Source of the DNA: an uncultured Lysobacter sp.
GTDB lineage: Bacteria > Pseudomonadota > Gammaproteobacteria > Xanthomonadales > Xanthomonadaceae
Reading direction: 5' to 3'
DNA length: 19,955 nt
NCBI GenBank assembly: GCA_946480055.1
Contig: CAMLID010000059.1
Span: 1-19,955 of the forward strand
Part shown: positions 1-7,708 of the stretch, piece by piece
How the letters are laid out: each line of letters opens with the position of its first letter
Numbering within the stretch: position 1 is the stretch's first letter
Notes under the pieces: generated by a model
Database searches by the model: none
Told to the model about the DNA's origin: nothing
Seen by the model: only the letters and a program-made list of their open reading frames with translations
Program-made: the position numbers and the translations under genes

Positions 1-747
1 GCGTGGAGCGACTGGTTCCGGGTCGACGACGGCACCAACCTGGAGAACGCCGAGGCTATCTCGCGTGCGATCACCCGCCGCGTCGCCGAGCGCCGCCGCA
101 ACGAACAGGCCGTGGTCGCCCAGACCGTGACCGAGAAGGAACTCACCGTCGCCAAGCTCAGCCTGCTGCACGCCCAGGTCGAACCGCACTTCCTCTACAA
201 CACCCTGGCCAGCGCGCAGTACCTGACCCGCAGCGATCCGGCGCGCGCCGACGAGATGCTCGGCCATCTGATCCAGTACCTGCGTCATTCGCTGCCGCGC
301 ACCGAAGACTCGCTGTCGACGCTGGGCGAGGAACTCGAACGTGCGCTGGCCTACCTGGAGATCCTGCGCATCCGCATGGGCTCGCGCCTGTCGCTGAAGA
401 TCGACGTACCGGAGATCCTGCGCGCCACGCCGCTGCCGCCGATGATGCTGCAGACCCTGGTCGAGAACGCGATCAAGCACGGCTTGGAACCGCGTAGCGG
501 CGGCGGCATGGTCTGGATCCTGGCCCGCCGCGACGGCGCCAACGTCGCGGTCACGGTGGCCGACGACGGCGAAGGCTTCGGCAGCCAGCCCGGCGGCACC
601 GGCATCGGTCTGAAGAACGTGCGCGAACGCTTACGACTGCTCTACGGCAACGACGCATCGCTGGCCGTGGTCGCCAACTTCCCCAACGGCGTGGCCGCGA
701 CCATCACGGTCCCCGCCGCTTTTCATCGAGACGCACACCATGGCTAA
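1..747 (+). CDS. LytS/YehU-type sensor histidine kinase (5' truncated)
   Basis: The reading frame is open from the first base, so only the C-terminal 248 residues are present and the sensor or membrane part lies outside the window. The visible part is the His_kinase (PF06580) plus HATPase_c core. The phospho-acceptor His is H63 in PHFLYNT, the N-box is LVENAIKHG with N156, the G1 box is DDGEGFG near 188-194, and the G2 box is GTGIGLKNVRERL near 199-211. A basic stretch around residues 24-33 probably links the membrane domain to the dimerisation helices. The family autophosphorylates on His and passes phosphate to a LytTR-type regulator. The gene overlaps the downstream regulator by 8 bp, so the two are translationally coupled and very likely cognate. 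The stimulus cannot be read from this fragment. Confidence 0.93.
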   Translation, partial: AWSDWFRVDDGTNLENAEAISRAITRRVAERRRNEQAVVAQTVTEKELTVAKLSLLHAQVEPHFLYNTLASAQYLTRSDPARADEMLGHLIQYLRHSLPRTEDSLSTLGEELERALAYLEILRIRMGSRLSLKIDVPEILRATPLPPMMLQTLVENAIKHGLEPRSGGGMVWILARRDGANVAVTVADDGEGFGSQPGGTGIGLKNVRERLRLLYGNDASLAVVANFPNGVAATITVPAAFHRDAHHG

Positions 748-1507
748 GGCCGTCATCGCCGAAGACGAAGCGCTGTTGCGTCAGGCCCTAGTGGATCTGC
801 TGGCCCAGGCCTGGCCGGGGTTGGAAGTGATCGTGGAATGCGAGGACGGCGCCGAGGCATTGGAGGCCATCGCCGCGAACCAGCCCGAGGTCGCCTTCCT
901 CGACATCCGCATGCCGGGACTGAGCGGACTGGAAGTGGCGGCCGCCGCGGCCGAAGCGAGCCCACGCACCCGCATCGTGTTCGTCACCGCCTACGATCAA
1001 TATGCGGTCGACGCCTTCGAGCGCGGTGCGATCGACTACCTGCTCAAGCCGATCGCACCCGAGCGCCTGGCCGCCACGGTCAAGCGCCTGCAGGCCAGCG
1101 GCGCCGGCGACAACCCCGACGCGGCGGAGTTGGCTGCGCTATTGCGCCGGCTCGGCGCCAACCTGCCGCGGCCGGAAGCACCCGCGCTGACCTGGATCAC
1201 CGCCAGCGCCGGCCGCGAGACCCGTCTGATCCTGATCGACGATGTCGCCTATTTCCGCGCCGACCACAAGTACACCACCGTGGTCACCGCCGACGGCGAA
1301 GCGTTGTTGCGCACGCCGATCCGCGAACTGCTGGCGATGCTGGACCCGAATGCGTTCAAGCAGATCCATCGGTCGACCATCGTCAACCTGAAGGCGATCG
1401 CGGCGATCGTGCGCGACGACAGCGGCCGCGGCACGGTGCGGCTGAAACAGCGTCCGGAAACGCTCAGCGTGAGTCAGCCGTTCATGGCGCTGTTCCGGCA
1501 CATGTAG
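740..1507 (+). CDS. LytTR-family response regulator (LytR/AlgR type)
   Basis: This is a 255-residue two-domain regulator. The receiver domain spans about 1-120, with acidic residues E8/D9, phospho-acceptor D55 in AFLDIRMPG, T83 and K103 (LLKPI). A linker leads to a LytTR DNA-binding domain at about 150-255, recognised by YFRADHKYT, the IHRST segment and a C-terminal LSVSQPF stretch. LytTR proteins bind DNA through a beta-rich fold rather than a helix-turn-helix, usually at paired direct repeats. The ATG at 740 lies inside the end of the upstream kinase frame, which supports a single transcript and a cognate pair. No target site was identified in this window. It is a different lineage from the regulator at 5397-6176, with different linker and LytTR sequences. 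Confidence 0.94.
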   Translation: MAKAVIAEDEALLRQALVDLLAQAWPGLEVIVECEDGAEALEAIAANQPEVAFLDIRMPGLSGLEVAAAAAEASPRTRIVFVTAYDQYAVDAFERGAIDYLLKPIAPERLAATVKRLQASGAGDNPDAAELAALLRRLGANLPRPEAPALTWITASAGRETRLILIDDVAYFRADHKYTTVVTADGEALLRTPIRELLAMLDPNAFKQIHRSTIVNLKAIAAIVRDDSGRGTVRLKQRPETLSVSQPFMALFRHM

Positions 1508-1622
1508 TTCGGCTCATGCAGTCCGGCACGGGTGCCGCGTCGCAAACGGCTCCGATCCGCAGTTCCGTCGCATGCGACCGCGTCGCGTGCCGGCGGCGTA
1601 CGCCCACGCTCCGAGGTGCTGT

Positions 1623-2045
1623 ATGCGCAACCTGATCGCTTTGCTCTATTTCCTGTGCGCGCTGCTCGGCTGCGACACCGGCGGCACCACCCTGGTCACG
1701 CGAACCAGCATCGACGGCCACGACAGCCTGCATGCCCGCACCCGCGCGCGAGCCGGCATTGGCCGCTTCGAGTGCATCGCCAGCGACAGCGGCCGATGCC
1801 ACTACGCCCTGTTCGCGCACGAATGCCCGCCGGACCAGCCCGATTGCCGCGCCGAGCCCGTCGAGCCCGTCGAGCGTTTCAGCATGGCCGCCGGCGCCGA
1901 TCGCGAGATTGTCGGCCTGCCGGCACGTTTCGACCTGTGCGTGACTCAGAACGCGGCGCCGCCGACGCTGACTCCGGATTGCAAATTTCTGCAACCCGGC
2001 GCTTCGGCCGCCGTGACCGCCTCGGCCGGCTTGCAAGCGCGATGA
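1623..2045 (+). CDS. Small Cys-rich putative lipoprotein, function unknown
   Basis: This is a 140-residue protein of unrecognised family. I chose the ATG at 1623 because it is preceded by a GAGGTG ribosome-binding sequence and gives a clean signal: M-R-N, a hydrophobic run LIALLYFLCALLG, then Cys17. LLGC is an acceptable though not ideal lipobox, since Leu at -2 is uncommon. An upstream in-frame ATG at 1572 would bury this signal. The mature part holds at least six further Cys residues in short motifs (FEC, GRC, HECPPDQPDC, DLC, DCKF), which suggests a disulfide-stabilised periplasmic or outer-membrane-anchored domain. A short Pro-Val-Glu tandem lies near residues 79-84. It follows the two-component pair by 115 bp on the same strand, but nothing shows functional linkage. 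It could be a simple secreted protein if the lipobox is not used. Confidence 0.6.
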   Translation: MRNLIALLYFLCALLGCDTGGTTLVTRTSIDGHDSLHARTRARAGIGRFECIASDSGRCHYALFAHECPPDQPDCRAEPVEPVERFSMAAGADREIVGLPARFDLCVTQNAAPPTLTPDCKFLQPGASAAVTASAGLQAR

Positions 2046-2242
2046 ACCAGGCCGCCACGGCCCGGCGTGGCGCACGCGCCTTCGCCGTCGCGGCGCCGTT
2101 CGTCCCCTACGCGGCCCAGCTCATCGCCGCACCGCCGTGAGCGGCTGCGCACCCGCATGAACCCAGGCGGCCATCGCTCTGGCCCGCGGCCGCCCCGTGA
2201 ATCAGCGTCGACCTCTTCCTGTCGAATTCGCAATACGAGCGC

Positions 2243-2299
2243 TTGACGTCGCTCTCGCCGGCATGTATATATCCAATTAGTTATGTAACTATTTGGTTA
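2243..2299 (+). promoter_or_regulatory. ArsR-gene promoter with overlapping palindromic operator
   Basis: A -35-like TTGACG at 2243-2248 is followed after 17 bp by a -10-like TATATA at 2266-2271. At 2273-2296 lies a dyad with arms CCAATTAGTTA and TAACTATTTGG (10 of 11 positions pair) around a TG centre. The dyad can be extended to 2270-2299 as two 14-bp elements, TATCCAATTAGTTA and TAACTATTTGGTTA. Each resembles the TAACCAnnTGGTTA-type sites used by ArsR/SdpR-like repressors. The dyad covers the expected transcription start, so bound repressor would block initiation. The AT-rich patch stands out sharply in its GC-rich surroundings. The elements are read directly; the repressor assignment is inferred from adjacency to the ArsR gene. 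Confidence 0.7.
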
Positions 2300-2305
2300 T
2301 ATTCA

Positions 2306-2662
2306 ATGCAGTCCCAGCACCTCGACGCCACCTTCGCCGCCCTGGCCGACCCCACGAGGCGGGCGATCCTCGCCCGCCTCGCCAGCGGCGAAGCCACGGT
2401 GACCGAACTGGCCGAGCCGTTCGCCATGAGCCAGCCGGCGATCTCCAAGCACCTCAAGGTGCTCGAACACGCCGGCCTCATCAGCCGCGGCCGCGATGCG
2501 CAGCGCCGCCCCTGCCGGATCGAAGTGCAGCCGCTGGCCGAAGCCAACGTCTGGCTGGAGCACTACCGCCTGATCTGGGAACAGAACTATCAGCGCCTCG
2601 ACGCGCTGCTCGGCGAAATGCAGGCCGAACAGCGACCCACGCCACGCAGGAAAAAACGCTAA
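2306..2662 (+). CDS. ArsR-family winged-helix transcriptional repressor
   Basis: This is a 118-residue helix-turn-helix protein. It begins with the typical ATFAALADPTRRAIL segment (about residues 7-21), then the recognition region VTELAEPFAMSQPAISKHLKVLEHAGLI (about 33-60), and a basic Lys/Arg tail. No Cys-rich metal site is visible, so it belongs to the metal-independent ArsR branch that is usually paired with SRPBCC/AHSA1 proteins. I chose the ATG at 2306 because an upstream in-frame ATG at 2243 would coincide with the -35 element. The chosen start lies about 10 bp after the operator and has no clear Shine-Dalgarno, consistent with a very short leader. It is predicted to repress its own operon (this gene through the VOC protein at 3721-4091). 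The inducing ligand is unknown. Confidence 0.92.
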   Translation: MQSQHLDATFAALADPTRRAILARLASGEATVTELAEPFAMSQPAISKHLKVLEHAGLISRGRDAQRRPCRIEVQPLAEANVWLEHYRLIWEQNYQRLDALLGEMQAEQRPTPRRKKR

Positions 2663-2674
2663 GGAATCCCGCCC

Positions 2675-3172
2675 ATGCACGCCCACAACGCCCTCAGCCT
2701 CACCGCCCCCGGCGAACGCGAGATCGTGATCACGCGCGCGTTCGACGCGCCGCGCGAACTGGTGTTCGACGCCCTGACCAAACCCGAGCTGCTCAAGCGC
2801 TGGTTCCACGGCCCCGACGGCTGGACGCTGACCGTGTGCGAAGTCGACCTGCGCGTCGGCGGCGCCTACCGCTTCGTCTGGAACGGCCCGGAAGGCGTGG
2901 AGATGGGCATGGGCGGCGTGCACCGCGAGATCGAACGGCCGCAGCGCATCGTCCGCACCGAGCGATTCGACCAGGACTGGACCGGCGGCGAGACCGTCGG
3001 TACCGCGGTGCTGAGCGAACGCGACGGCAAGACCACCCTGGTGACCACGGTGGTCTACGCCTCACGCGAGGCCCGCGACGGCGCGCTCGCCAGCAATATG
3101 GAACAGGGCATCGCCGCCGGTTACGACAAGCTCGACGCGTTCCTGACCAGCGCTTCGCCGGCGATGGGCTGA
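2675..3172 (+). CDS. SRPBCC-family protein (AHSA1/START-like ligand-binding domain)
   Basis: This is a 165-residue protein with the AHSA1-type helix-grip signature: an early strand REIVITRAFDAPRELVFDALT, then LLKRWFHGPDGW, the glycine turn VGGAYRFVWNG, a central HREIERPQRIVRTERF block, and a C-terminal amphipathic helix ending near YDKLDAFL. The family binds hydrophobic ligands in a central cavity, and many members encoded next to ArsR repressors have no defined enzymatic role. It starts 12 bp after the ArsR stop, with an AAGGAAT ribosome-binding sequence, so the two are co-transcribed. It is cytoplasmic, with no signal peptide. The ligand cannot be read from the sequence. The family assignment is secure; the function is not. 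Confidence 0.9.
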   Translation: MHAHNALSLTAPGEREIVITRAFDAPRELVFDALTKPELLKRWFHGPDGWTLTVCEVDLRVGGAYRFVWNGPEGVEMGMGGVHREIERPQRIVRTERFDQDWTGGETVGTAVLSERDGKTTLVTTVVYASREARDGALASNMEQGIAAGYDKLDAFLTSASPAMG

Positions 3173-3192
3173 GCCGTCGGGCCGAACTCGCA

Positions 3193-3213
3193 CGCGGGCG
3201 GCCGCCGCCCGCG
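3193..3213 (+). other. GC-rich hairpin inside the ArsR operon
   Basis: The arms CGCGGGCGG (3193-3201) and CCGCCCGCG (3205-3213) pair perfectly over 9 bp around a 3-nt loop, 20 bases after the SRPBCC stop codon. No T-run follows. It may stabilise the upstream mRNA or attenuate the last two genes. This role is inference. Confidence 0.4.
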
Positions 3214-3258
3214 CCCTCCCTCGTAGTTCCCGATCGCGCACGGCGCGAAGGCGAATCC

Positions 3259-3681
3259 ATGAACGCTCAAACCACCACTCCCGTCCAACCGCAGCGGCGC
3301 CTGGGGCGCAGCATCGGCGCCGTGCTGCTGGGCCTGATCGCGGTGATGGTGCTGTCCACCGTCACCGACCAGGTCATGCACTCCACCGGCGTGTTCCCGC
3401 CGGAGGCCCAACCGATGAGTACCGGCCTGTGGCTGCTCGCACTAGGCTACCGCGCGGTTTACACCGTGTTCGGCGGTTATCTCACCGCGCGCCTCGCACC
3501 CTACCGGCCGATGGCGCATGTGTGGACTTTGGGCCTGATCGGTACCGTGTTCGGCATCGCCGGCGTGGTCGCGACCTGGAGCCTGGGTCCCGAGTTCGGC
3601 CCGCGCTGGTATCCGATCCTGGTCGCAGTCACCGGCCTGCCCAGCTGCCTGATCGGCGGCCTGCTGTTCCGTCGCCCTTGA
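3259..3681 (+). CDS. Small four-helix inner-membrane protein, function unknown
   Basis: This is a 140-residue integral membrane protein. A cytoplasmic N-terminus of about 16 polar or basic residues precedes four hydrophobic segments, at about 18-40 ([13 protein letters not shown]), 55-78 ([19 protein letters not shown]), 86-107 ([17 protein letters not shown]) and 116-135 ([20 protein letters not shown]). The protein ends in RRP. The ATG at 3259 is preceded by GAAGGCGAA, and the frame is also open upstream, but those residues are an Arg/Pro-rich shadow of the neighbouring genes and were excluded. Its place between an SRPBCC gene and a VOC gene makes it part of the ArsR-controlled set. Similar small membrane proteins recur in such operons, but I cannot name a function. 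Confidence 0.8.
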   Translation: MNAQTTTPVQPQRRLGRSIGAVLLGLIAVMVLSTVTDQVMHSTGVFPPEAQPMSTGLWLLALGYRAVYTVFGGYLTARLAPYRPMAHVWTLGLIGTVFGIAGVVATWSLGPEFGPRWYPILVAVTGLPSCLIGGLLFRRP

Positions 3682-3720
3682 ACCCCATCGCACGTCGCCC
3701 CCCAACAGGAGACATACCCA

Positions 3721-4091
3721 TGCTCAGGAAGGTCGCGTTCACCATGTACCCGATCCGCGACGTGCCGCGCGCGCGCAAGTTCTACGAGGAAACCCTGGGG
3801 CTGAAGCCCGGCTCCAGCGGCCACCAGGGCGACAACTGGTGGATCGAGTACGACCTGCCCGAAGGCGGTTGTCTGGCGCTGACCAACTTCGTCCCCGACG
3901 CGCCCAGCGAGGCCGCCGGCGGCACCATCGCATTGGAAGTCGAAGACCTCGACACCCTGATCGCCGACCTCAAGGGCAAGGGCGTGAGCTTCAAGAGCGA
4001 CATCATCCACAGCCCGGTCTGCCGCATGGCGGTGTGCCTGGACAGCGAAGGCAATTCGATCCTGCTGCACCAGCTCAAGCCCAAGGCATGA
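3721..4091 (+). CDS. VOC-fold (glyoxalase/bleomycin-resistance-like) protein
   Basis: This is a 123-residue single-domain vicinal-oxygen-chelate protein. The two beta-alpha-beta-beta-beta modules are visible as [22 protein letters not shown] (about 8-29) followed by [18 protein letters not shown], and then [21 protein letters not shown] (about 69-89) followed by [17 protein letters not shown] near the end. The closing D-x-E-G-N-x-I-x-L motif is typical of the family and normally supplies a metal-ligand Glu; here the strand carries no Glu after the motif (LLHQL), so metal binding is uncertain. It has a good AGGAG ribosome-binding sequence and starts 39 bp after the membrane-protein gene as the last gene of the ArsR operon. 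The fold is clear. Whether it is an enzyme or a binding or resistance protein is open. Confidence 0.88.
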
Positions 4092-4096
4092 ACCCT

Positions 4097-4122
4097 CGGT
4101 CGGACGCGCACGCGTCCGTCCG
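4097..4122. terminator. Hairpin between convergent genes
   Basis: The arms CGGTCGGACGCG (4097-4108) and CGCGTCCGTCCG (4111-4122) pair at 11 of 12 positions, with a single T-T mismatch at 4100/4119. The stem sits between the stop codons of the VOC gene (plus) and the serine hydrolase (minus). There is no T-run, so it is a terminator-like stem rather than a textbook intrinsic terminator. It probably serves both directions. Confidence 0.5.
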
Positions 4123-4131
4123 ATGCCGGCT

Positions 4132-5229
4132 TCAGTGCGCCGGCGCTGCCGCGCCGACATGCCGCGCGATCTGCGCGACGAATTCGTCGAGATCGGCGGT
4201 GCCGGCGTTGCCCAGGATCACCACGCTGATGCGCGGTTCGATCACACGCAGCAACTGGGTGCGCGCGCCCATGATCTGGCCGGGACGCTTGGCCACTTTC
4301 AGCTTGCGCCTGCCGATCTTCATCTCGTAGCTCCACAGGCCGTAGCCGTAGTCGTCCAGGCCCGGACGCAGCATGCGCGCCAGCGAGTCCGCGCCGATCA
4401 GGCGGCCGCCGTAGAGCGCCTCGGCGAAGGTCGCCAGATCCTGCGCGCTGGAATACATCGCGCCGGCGGCGTACCAGTTCTCCGGGTACGCAGGCAGGTC
4501 CGGCGCCATCGCGCCCAGGTCGTCGCGCTGGAAATAGGTATCGGCCAGTCGCTCGACCACGACGCCCTGGCGCAGCAGACCGGTGTCGGCCAGGCCCAGC
4601 GGCTGCAGGATGCGCTCGCGCAGCGCCTGCTCGTAGCTCTGCCCGCTCACGCGCTCGACGATCTTGCCCAGCACGATGTAGTCGCAGTTGTTGTAATCGA
4701 ACGCGCGCCCCGGCTCGGCGACGAGCTTGCCGCTGCAGTACTGCGACAGCAGCGCGTCGCTGCTGTGCGGCAGCTGGTACACCGGCAGACCATCGCGGAT
4801 CGCGGTCTGGGCGTCCTTGACGGTGTCGAGGTTGCTGAGGCCGGAAGTGTGGTTGAGCAACTGGTGCAAGGTGATCCGATGCGCGCCCTCGCCACGGTAG
4901 TCGGGCAGGTAGGCGTCGATGCTGCGCCCCAGATCGAGCTTGCCCTGGTCGCGCAACTGCAGAATCAGCACCGCGGTGAAGGTCTTGGTGATCGAGGCGA
5001 TCTTGTAGCGGGTCTGTGGCGTGTTGGGCACGCCGAACGGCAGGTTGGCCAGGCCGAAGCTGCGCAGGTACTCGGTCCTGCCCTCGCGCGCGATCAGCAC
5101 GGTGCCGCTGAAGTCGTGGTTCTTGGCGTAGTCGGCGACGAAGGCATCGATCGTCGGTGCAGCGGCGGGCGCCGCCGCGACAGCGGTCAGCGGCCAAAGC
5201 AGGGCCAGGCTCAGCAGCAGGGATTTCAT
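4132..5229 (-). CDS. Exported serine hydrolase, beta-lactamase class C/DD-peptidase-like
   Basis: This is a 365-residue protein with a Sec signal peptide at about 1-20 ([19 protein letters not shown]) and a beta-lactamase (PF00144) domain. The nucleophile motif S-x-x-K is S79-I-T-K82, and the Y-x-N motif is Y179-N-N181 in the FDYNN block. LLNHTSGL and [18 protein letters not shown] are typical family landmarks. The third motif, usually H-x-G or K-T-G near the C-terminus, reads Q-I-M-G at about 318-321, so the usual His/Lys is missing. Members act on D-amino-acid peptides, esters or beta-lactams in the periplasm, and the altered third box suggests changed specificity. It is the last gene of the minus-strand cluster, 167 bp after the LytTR regulator, and may be independently transcribed. 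Confidence 0.9.
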   Translation of the reverse strand: MKSLLLSLALLWPLTAVAAAPAAAPTIDAFVADYAKNHDFSGTVLIAREGRTEYLRSFGLANLPFGVPNTPQTRYKIASITKTFTAVLILQLRDQGKLDLGRSIDAYLPDYRGEGAHRITLHQLLNHTSGLSNLDTVKDAQTAIRDGLPVYQLPHSSDALLSQYCSGKLVAEPGRAFDYNNCDYIVLGKIVERVSGQSYEQALRERILQPLGLADTGLLRQGVVVERLADTYFQRDDLGAMAPDLPAYPENWYAAGAMYSSAQDLATFAEALYGGRLIGADSLARMLRPGLDDYGYGLWSYEMKIGRRKLKVAKRPGQIMGARTQLLRVIEPRISVVILGNAGTADLDEFVAQIARHVGAAAPAH

Positions 5230-5325
5230 GGGCAGCTCCGGTCTGAGCGGGACGCCCGGCCGCATGCGAGCGGCCGCCGGTCCCCGGGCTAGGCGCGCAA
5301 GGCGCCAAGGTCGGGATCGGAGATA

Positions 5326-5340
5326 CCGGCGCCGCGCCGG
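5326..5340 (-). other. Short GC palindrome after the LytTR regulator
   Basis: CCGGCGC and GCGCCGG flank a single C, so as RNA this could form a 5-bp stem with a 5-nt loop. It lies 57 bases past the stop of the regulator ending at 5397 and upstream of the hydrolase gene. It could be a weak terminator or chance GC palindromy. Confidence 0.2.
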
Positions 5341-5396
5341 CGGTTGCAGCACGTCGACGGCGGACACGGATTGGCCCGCCCGATGGCGCTGAAGCC

Positions 5397-6176
5397 TTAG
5401 CCGATGAAGCCCGCGCGGCCGCGCAGGCGCTCCTGCAGCGGCTCGATGTAGGTGCGGCTGGCGCGCACCGGGGTGCCGTCGCGCAGGCGCAGCATGGCGT
5501 CGCGGTTGGACAGCGGCTGCAGTTCGGCGACGCAGTCCACGCGCACGATGGTGGACCGATGCACGCGCACGAACTGCGCCGGATCCAGGCGCCGCGACAG
5601 GCGCCCCATCGACTCGCGCAGCAGGTAGCCGCGGTCGCCCACGTGCAGGGTCGCGTAGTCGCCGTCGGCCTGGATCCACTCGACTTCGGCGGCCTCGACG
5701 AAGGCCACGCGCCGGCCCACGCGCACCACGAAGCGGGTCAGCCACGAGCTCTCGTCGTCGTTATGCGGCGGCGGCGGCGCGGCAACGGTTCCGGGCGGCT
5801 GGCCGCCGCGCCGGTAGGGATGGGCCTGACGCGCGCGCTCCAACGCTTCGGCGAAACGCTCGTCGTCGATCGGCTTGAGCAGATAGTCGACCGCGTGCAG
5901 CTCGAACGCGCGCACGGCGAAGTTCTCGTAGGCGGTCAGCAGCACCGCCAACGGCCGTTGCTCCGGTTCCAGCGCGGCCAGCGCTTCCAGCCCGGTCATG
6001 CCGGGCATCTGCACGTCGATGAAGACCAGGTCCGGGGCCAGCGCGGAGATGCCGGCCAGCGCCGAGGGACCGTCGGCGAACTCGCCCACCACCTGGATGT
6101 CCGGGTGCGCCGCCAACCGCGTGATCACGCCGCTGCGGGCCAGGGGTTCGTCGTCGATTACCGCCACTCGCATCAT
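5397..6176 (-). CDS. LytTR-family response regulator
   Basis: This is a 259-residue regulator. The receiver domain is at about 1-118, with acidic D8/D9, phospho-acceptor D54 in VFIDVQMPG, T81 and K101 (LLKPI). A Pro-rich linker at about 120-142 leads to a LytTR domain at about 147-250, with WIQADGDYATLHV, VRVHRSTIVRVD and a basic C-terminus. The start is one of two adjacent ATG codons. The first overlaps the TGA of the upstream kinase in an ATGA arrangement, so translation is coupled and the pair is cognate. It is the only regulator in the three-sensor cluster 5397-9704, so it may also receive signal from the second kinase at 7709-8854. Phosphorylated LytTR proteins act as dimers on paired DNA repeats. 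Its target sites are not evident. Confidence 0.94.
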   Translation of the reverse strand: MMRVAVIDDEPLARSGVITRLAAHPDIQVVGEFADGPSALAGISALAPDLVFIDVQMPGMTGLEALAALEPEQRPLAVLLTAYENFAVRAFELHAVDYLLKPIDDERFAEALERARQAHPYRRGGQPPGTVAAPPPPHNDDESSWLTRFVVRVGRRVAFVEAAEVEWIQADGDYATLHVGDRGYLLRESMGRLSRRLDPAQFVRVHRSTIVRVDCVAELQPLSNRDAMLRLRDGTPVRASRTYIEPLQERLRGRAGFIG

Positions 6177-7333
6177 GCTTGGGTCTCCTTGATCACCAAC
6201 GTCGCCGGCGCCTCGCTGTACGGCAGCGACATCCGCACCTCGTACCCGCCGTCGGCGCGCGCGCCGGCGGCGAAGGAATGTTTGTCCGGATACAGCGCCT
6301 GCAGACGCTCGGCGATATTGCGCAGGCCGATCGCGCCGGCACGGCGCGCGGCTTCCTCGGCCGGCGCAGGCGCGACCGCGCCGTCGTTGCCGACATGCAG
6401 GTGCAGGCGCCCGCCTTCGCGTTCGACCCGGATGTCGAGCCGCCCCGGCTCGCTGCGCTGGGCGATGCCGTGACGGATCGCATTTTCGACCAGCGGCTGC
6501 AGCAACAGCACCGGCACCTGAGCGCGCAAGGTGTCCGGGCCGATGTTCCACTTCAGCAGCAGGCGCTGGCCCAGGCGCGCGCGCTCGATCTCCAGATAGG
6601 TGTCGGTCAATGCCAGCTCGTCGGCCAGCGCGACCTCGTGGCCTTCGCCGCCGTCCAGGGTCACGCGCAGGAATCCGGCCAGGCGCGCGATCATCTGCTG
6701 CGCCTCGCGACTGCGGTCGTCGGCGACCAGCGCCGAGATCGCATTGAGGGTGTTGAACAGGAAGTGCGGGTTGATCTGGTAGCGCAGCGCGCGCAGCTCG
6801 GCGTCCTGCGCCAGCACCAGGGCCTGGCGGTTGCGCTCGCGCGCGTCCTGCAGGTCGGCGTAGTAGGTGATCACCGACTGGATCGCGCAGTACGCGATCA
6901 GCAACAGCCAGCAGCCGCCGACGCCACCGAAGATCAGGGTCCAGTCGGTCGGATCGCGGAGCTGCGAGCCTTGGGTATTCGCGATCCAGTGCGCGGCCAG
7001 GTTGCTCAGCACCGACATCACGTAGGTGATCGCCAGCAGCGCCATCACCATGGTCCACTTCGAGGTGCCGCGGCGCCAGAACACGTGCTGGATCGCGGTC
7101 AGCGGCGACATCCAGATCAGGTTGGCGAGCAGGAACGTGGCCCAGTACGCGGTCTCGTGCGGGTCGTTCAGCGACGGCAGCGCGATCAGCAGCGTGCACA
7201 CGCCCAGCAGCAGGCGCGCCAGCAGCGACAGCCACTGCCGCGCCGAACCGGGCGGGTCCTGCGGCTGCGCGCCTGCCGGGTCGGCGGACGCTACGTCGAT
7301 GCGGGTGTCCGGGGTCGCGGCAGGCGGGGTCAT
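6173..7333 (-). CDS. LytS-type sensor histidine kinase, four-helix membrane sensor
   Basis: This is a 386-residue kinase. A polar, Pro-rich N-terminus of about 33 residues precedes four membrane segments, at about 36-54, 62-78, 93-112 and 131-155. A short coiled stretch leads to the His_kinase domain with phospho-acceptor H190 in NPHFLFNT. The HATPase has its N-box LVENAIRHG (N284), NDG at 316-318 and GLRNIAERL at about 336-344. I chose the ATG at 7333 over longer in-frame alternatives because it places H190 and the membrane segments at the same residue numbers as in the paralogue at 7709-8854. The stop overlaps the start of the regulator. The upstream leader of about 375 bases contains a long inverted repeat. 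The membrane domain has no extracytoplasmic ligand domain, so it may sense membrane state or a small lipophilic signal. Confidence 0.92.
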   Translation of the reverse strand: MTPPAATPDTRIDVASADPAGAQPQDPPGSARQWLSLLARLLLGVCTLLIALPSLNDPHETAYWATFLLANLIWMSPLTAIQHVFWRRGTSKWTMVMALLAITYVMSVLSNLAAHWIANTQGSQLRDPTDWTLIFGGVGGCWLLLIAYCAIQSVITYYADLQDARERNRQALVLAQDAELRALRYQINPHFLFNTLNAISALVADDRSREAQQMIARLAGFLRVTLDGGEGHEVALADELALTDTYLEIERARLGQRLLLKWNIGPDTLRAQVPVLLLQPLVENAIRHGIAQRSEPGRLDIRVEREGGRLHLHVGNDGAVAPAPAEEAARRAGAIGLRNIAERLQALYPDKHSFAAGARADGGYEVRMSLPYSEAPATLVIKETQA

Positions 7334-7477
7334 GTCGGTTTCGGCGAGTCGTAACGGAGCGGCAAGCCGATTCTCCAGCGTACGCCGTCTCCGACCAAGC
7401 CCGATGCGCCGGCCGCAAACCGGCGCGCTAGCCGGCGGAGCGGCAGAAAGTGTCGCCGTCCGTGGCAACAGAATAGA

Positions 7478-7538
7478 CGCTCGAAGCGGTTCCGCCGGGC
7501 CGTGGACGCGTGACGGAACGACGGTACCGATTCGAGCG
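7478..7538. repeat. Imperfect 17-bp inverted repeat upstream of the kinase gene
   Basis: The left arm CGCTCGAAGCGGTTCCG (7478-7494) and right arm CGGTACCGATTCGAGCG (7522-7538) match as reverse complements at 15 of 17 positions, separated by 27 bases. It lies about 145 bp upstream of the kinase ATG at 7333. It could be a leader hairpin or a two-half-site operator. No known family consensus was recognised. Confidence 0.55.
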
Positions 7539-7628
7539 AACGATCATTTGAGCCCAGACGGGCGGGCGCGGCCACGATGCGCGCGCGCTGGTGCGGCGAA
7601 ACGGTAGCTGCTTGCGGCGAGACGAAAT

Positions 7629-7670
7629 CGGCCGGAGCCGAGCCCTAACGACAGCACTGGCCTCCGGCCG
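7629..7670 (-). terminator. Possible hairpin after the orphan kinase gene
   Basis: CGGCCGGAG (7629-7637) and CTCCGGCCG (7662-7670) are perfect 9-bp reverse complements around a 24-base loop, about 40 bases past the stop of the kinase at 7709. There is no T-run. The loop is long, so termination is only possible, not demonstrated. Confidence 0.3.
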
Positions 7671-7708
7671 CCCCGCCTGAACGGCGCCGGCCGAGCCTTG
7701 CGTCCGCA

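Larger units (their letters stand above)
7334..7708. other. 375-base non-coding interval between the two kinase genes
   Basis: No convincing gene lies here. Short open frames are Arg/Pro-rich or lack family features. What it holds: an ATGATGCG at 7712-7705 on the minus strand that looks like a lost regulator start, a 9-bp inverted repeat at 7629-7670, and an imperfect 17-bp inverted repeat at 7478-7538. The promoter of the downstream kinase may be here, but I see no convincing -35/-10 pair. Confidence 0.6.

Noticed and set aside
2042..2140. 32-codon frame whose ATG overlaps the stop of the putative lipoprotein gene
   Set aside because: It has no ribosome-binding sequence, composition is Ala/Arg/Pro-rich like shadow frames, and no motif supports it.
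5397..7418. One long open frame that would fuse the regulator to an upstream domain
   Set aside because: The upstream two thirds is an Arg/Ala/Pro-rich shadow of the kinase, while the kinase frame itself has all catalytic motifs. The regulator starts at the ATGA overlap at 6176.
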